Below, one piece after another: positions 63,352 to 64,000 of a DNA stretch of 64,000 nucleotides. The position numbers and the translations under genes are program-made. A model generated the notes under the pieces. The model made no database searches. It was not told where the DNA came from and worked only from the letters and a program-made list of their open reading frames with translations. Within the stretch, counting starts at the first letter, position 1, and each line of letters starts with the position of its first letter. The stretch is from Sphingobium psychrophilum (GTDB taxonomy: Bacteria > Pseudomonadota > Alphaproteobacteria > Sphingomonadales > Sphingomonadaceae): positions 183,556 to 247,555 of the forward strand of contig NZ_JABBFV010000007.1 of the NCBI RefSeq assembly GCF_012927105.1. Direction: 5' to 3'.

Positions 63352-63929
63352 TTAATTTGCGCTGCCTGCATCTTCAAGCACACATAGATCGCGTCCTCGG
63401 TGCTTTGCCTTGTACAGCGCCGCATCCGCGGCTGCATATAATTCCGCGAACGACGATGTGCTGTGAGCATTAGCGACACCGATGCTGACGGTCACTTGTC
63501 CAACGGCACCGTCTGCGAACATTCGTGTCGTCGTGCCGATGCCAGAGCGAAGCCGCTCAGCCACGATAATTGCTTCTTCTGGACCGCTGGCCTCGATCAG
63601 CGCCATGAACTCCTCACCGCCGATCCGCCCGAACAAGTCAGTATCTCTCAAAAGCGATCGCGCGTCGTGGGCTACGTCGATCAAGAGCCGATCACCAACG
63701 AGATGCCCATAGGTGTCGTTCACGCGCTTGAAATGATCAATATCGATCACAAGCATGTACAGTCGGCGAGGGTTCCGCAGCGCCAACTGGGCTTCCACAT
63801 CATACACGATCCGTCGGCGGTTTGGCGCGCCCGTGAGCGCATCGCAGTCGGCCAATCGGCTGAGTTCAGCGTTAGCGTGTCAACGGCGGTCAGATTCCAG
63901 GCCATCGGGGCGGAGTAAAAGTAGGCCAC
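63352..63929 (-). pseudogene. Truncated/frameshifted GGDEF-domain (diguanylate cyclase) gene
   Basis: Codons 63352-63855 encode a full GGDEF domain of about 167 residues (DALTGAPNRR at the start, RIGGEEF active site, YKAKHRGRD end). The I-site RDTD is present in front of the active site. There is no ATG: upstream the frame carries AELSRLA and then a TGA at 63880-63882, while the next 75 bases read MAYFYSAPMAW... in another frame. A single frameshift near 63855-63880 would join them. The N-terminal sensor is missing, because a palindrome lies only 15 bases upstream. G+C is lower than in neighbouring genes, suggesting foreign origin. Confidence 0.6.
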
Positions 63930-63944
63930 TGTGATGCGGGCCTG

Positions 63945-63986
63945 ACGATATGAAGAGGGCCCCGATCGGGGCCCTCTTCATATCGT
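63945..63986. terminator. Perfect 42-base palindrome (terminator)
   Basis: Bases 63945-63986 are an exact palindrome: arm of 19 bases around GATC, with the GGGCCCC/GGGGCCC core. In RNA it forms a very strong hairpin. It probably ends a gene on the right outside the window and separates it from the GGDEF remnant. The T-tract is weak. Confidence 0.75.
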
Positions 63987-64000
63987 TGTCGTCATTGATC

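Noticed and set aside
62817..63479. A 220-codon minus-strand frame between trxB and the GGDEF remnant
   Set aside because: It crosses the 11-base periodic array, has Arg/Ser/Pro-rich noise and no recognisable domain; I treat the region as non-coding.

Overview
The window looks like a chromosomal segment of a high-G+C alphaproteobacterium of the sphingomonad group (Sphingobium/Sphingomonas-like). The evidence is a ctrA orthologue with a GANTC-rich upstream region, the siroheme synthase/DUF2849/sulfite reductase/DUF934/APS reductase order, a large TonB receptor beside a Tat-exported hydrolase, and a complete exosortase A (XrtA)-type exopolysaccharide locus. I saw no tRNA, rRNA, CRISPR array, insertion sequence or prophage.

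Layout: 1-0.9 kb, the 3' part of a succinylglutamate semialdehyde dehydrogenase. 1.0-5.0 kb, a tightly overlapped assimilatory sulfate-reduction operon. 5.2-12.6 kb, housekeeping and nucleotide genes: a GT14-like glycosyltransferase, a DUF885 metalloprotein, dnaB, UPF0262, a degenerate GH25 protein, cytidine deaminase, dCTP deaminase and a phosphoesterase. 12.7-18.7 kb, a TonB-dependent receptor and a propeller-amidohydrolase. 18.8-22.1 kb, an ECF sigma/anti-sigma pair divergent from a secreted subtilase and a secreted repeat protein. 22.2-26.5 kb, a pentapeptide-repeat protein, ctrA, and a LysR/pirin/WrbA redox cluster. 26.6-40.3 kb, mixed housekeeping genes (acyltransferase, RluA-type pseudouridine synthase, ArfB, GT87, fRMsr, RcnB-like protein, PAS-GGDEF-EAL protein, aspartate/glutamate leucyltransferase, threonine ammonia-lyase, a hydroxyisobutyrate-dehydrogenase-like enzyme, an amidohydrolase). 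40.3-40.6 kb, a cluster of palindromic elements. 40.6-61.8 kb, the XrtA locus. 61.8-64.0 kb, trxB, a gene-poor stretch with an 11-bp periodic array, and a truncated GGDEF gene.

The XrtA locus holds the export and assembly machinery (Wza-like porin, Wzz-like chain-length protein, CpsD-like kinase, beta-barrel protein, ATPase), chain-building enzymes (sugar phosphotransferase, two glycosyltransferases, deacetylase, amidotransferase), the exosortase fused to EpsI, and tandem FemAB-like transferases. It also has an accessory module of acyl-CoA ligase, PLP decarboxylase, GNAT/FemAB-like transferase and acyl carrier protein. No PEP-CTERM substrate protein is visible in the window.

The most interesting unexplained signals are: (1) a probable private ECF regulon, in which the same GGATKAAA-N14-CGTT motif occurs three times, driving the sigma operon, the divergent subtilase and a secreted protein with an exact 11-residue hendecad repeat; the two exported proteins also share a QLL(P)GGGGLG mature N-terminus; (2) a GH25 pseudoenzyme translationally coupled to cytidine deaminase; (3) palindromic intergenic elements with compensatory stem changes; (4) an 11-bp helically phased array; (5) the ligase/decarboxylase/ACP module of the XrtA locus, whose product is unknown.
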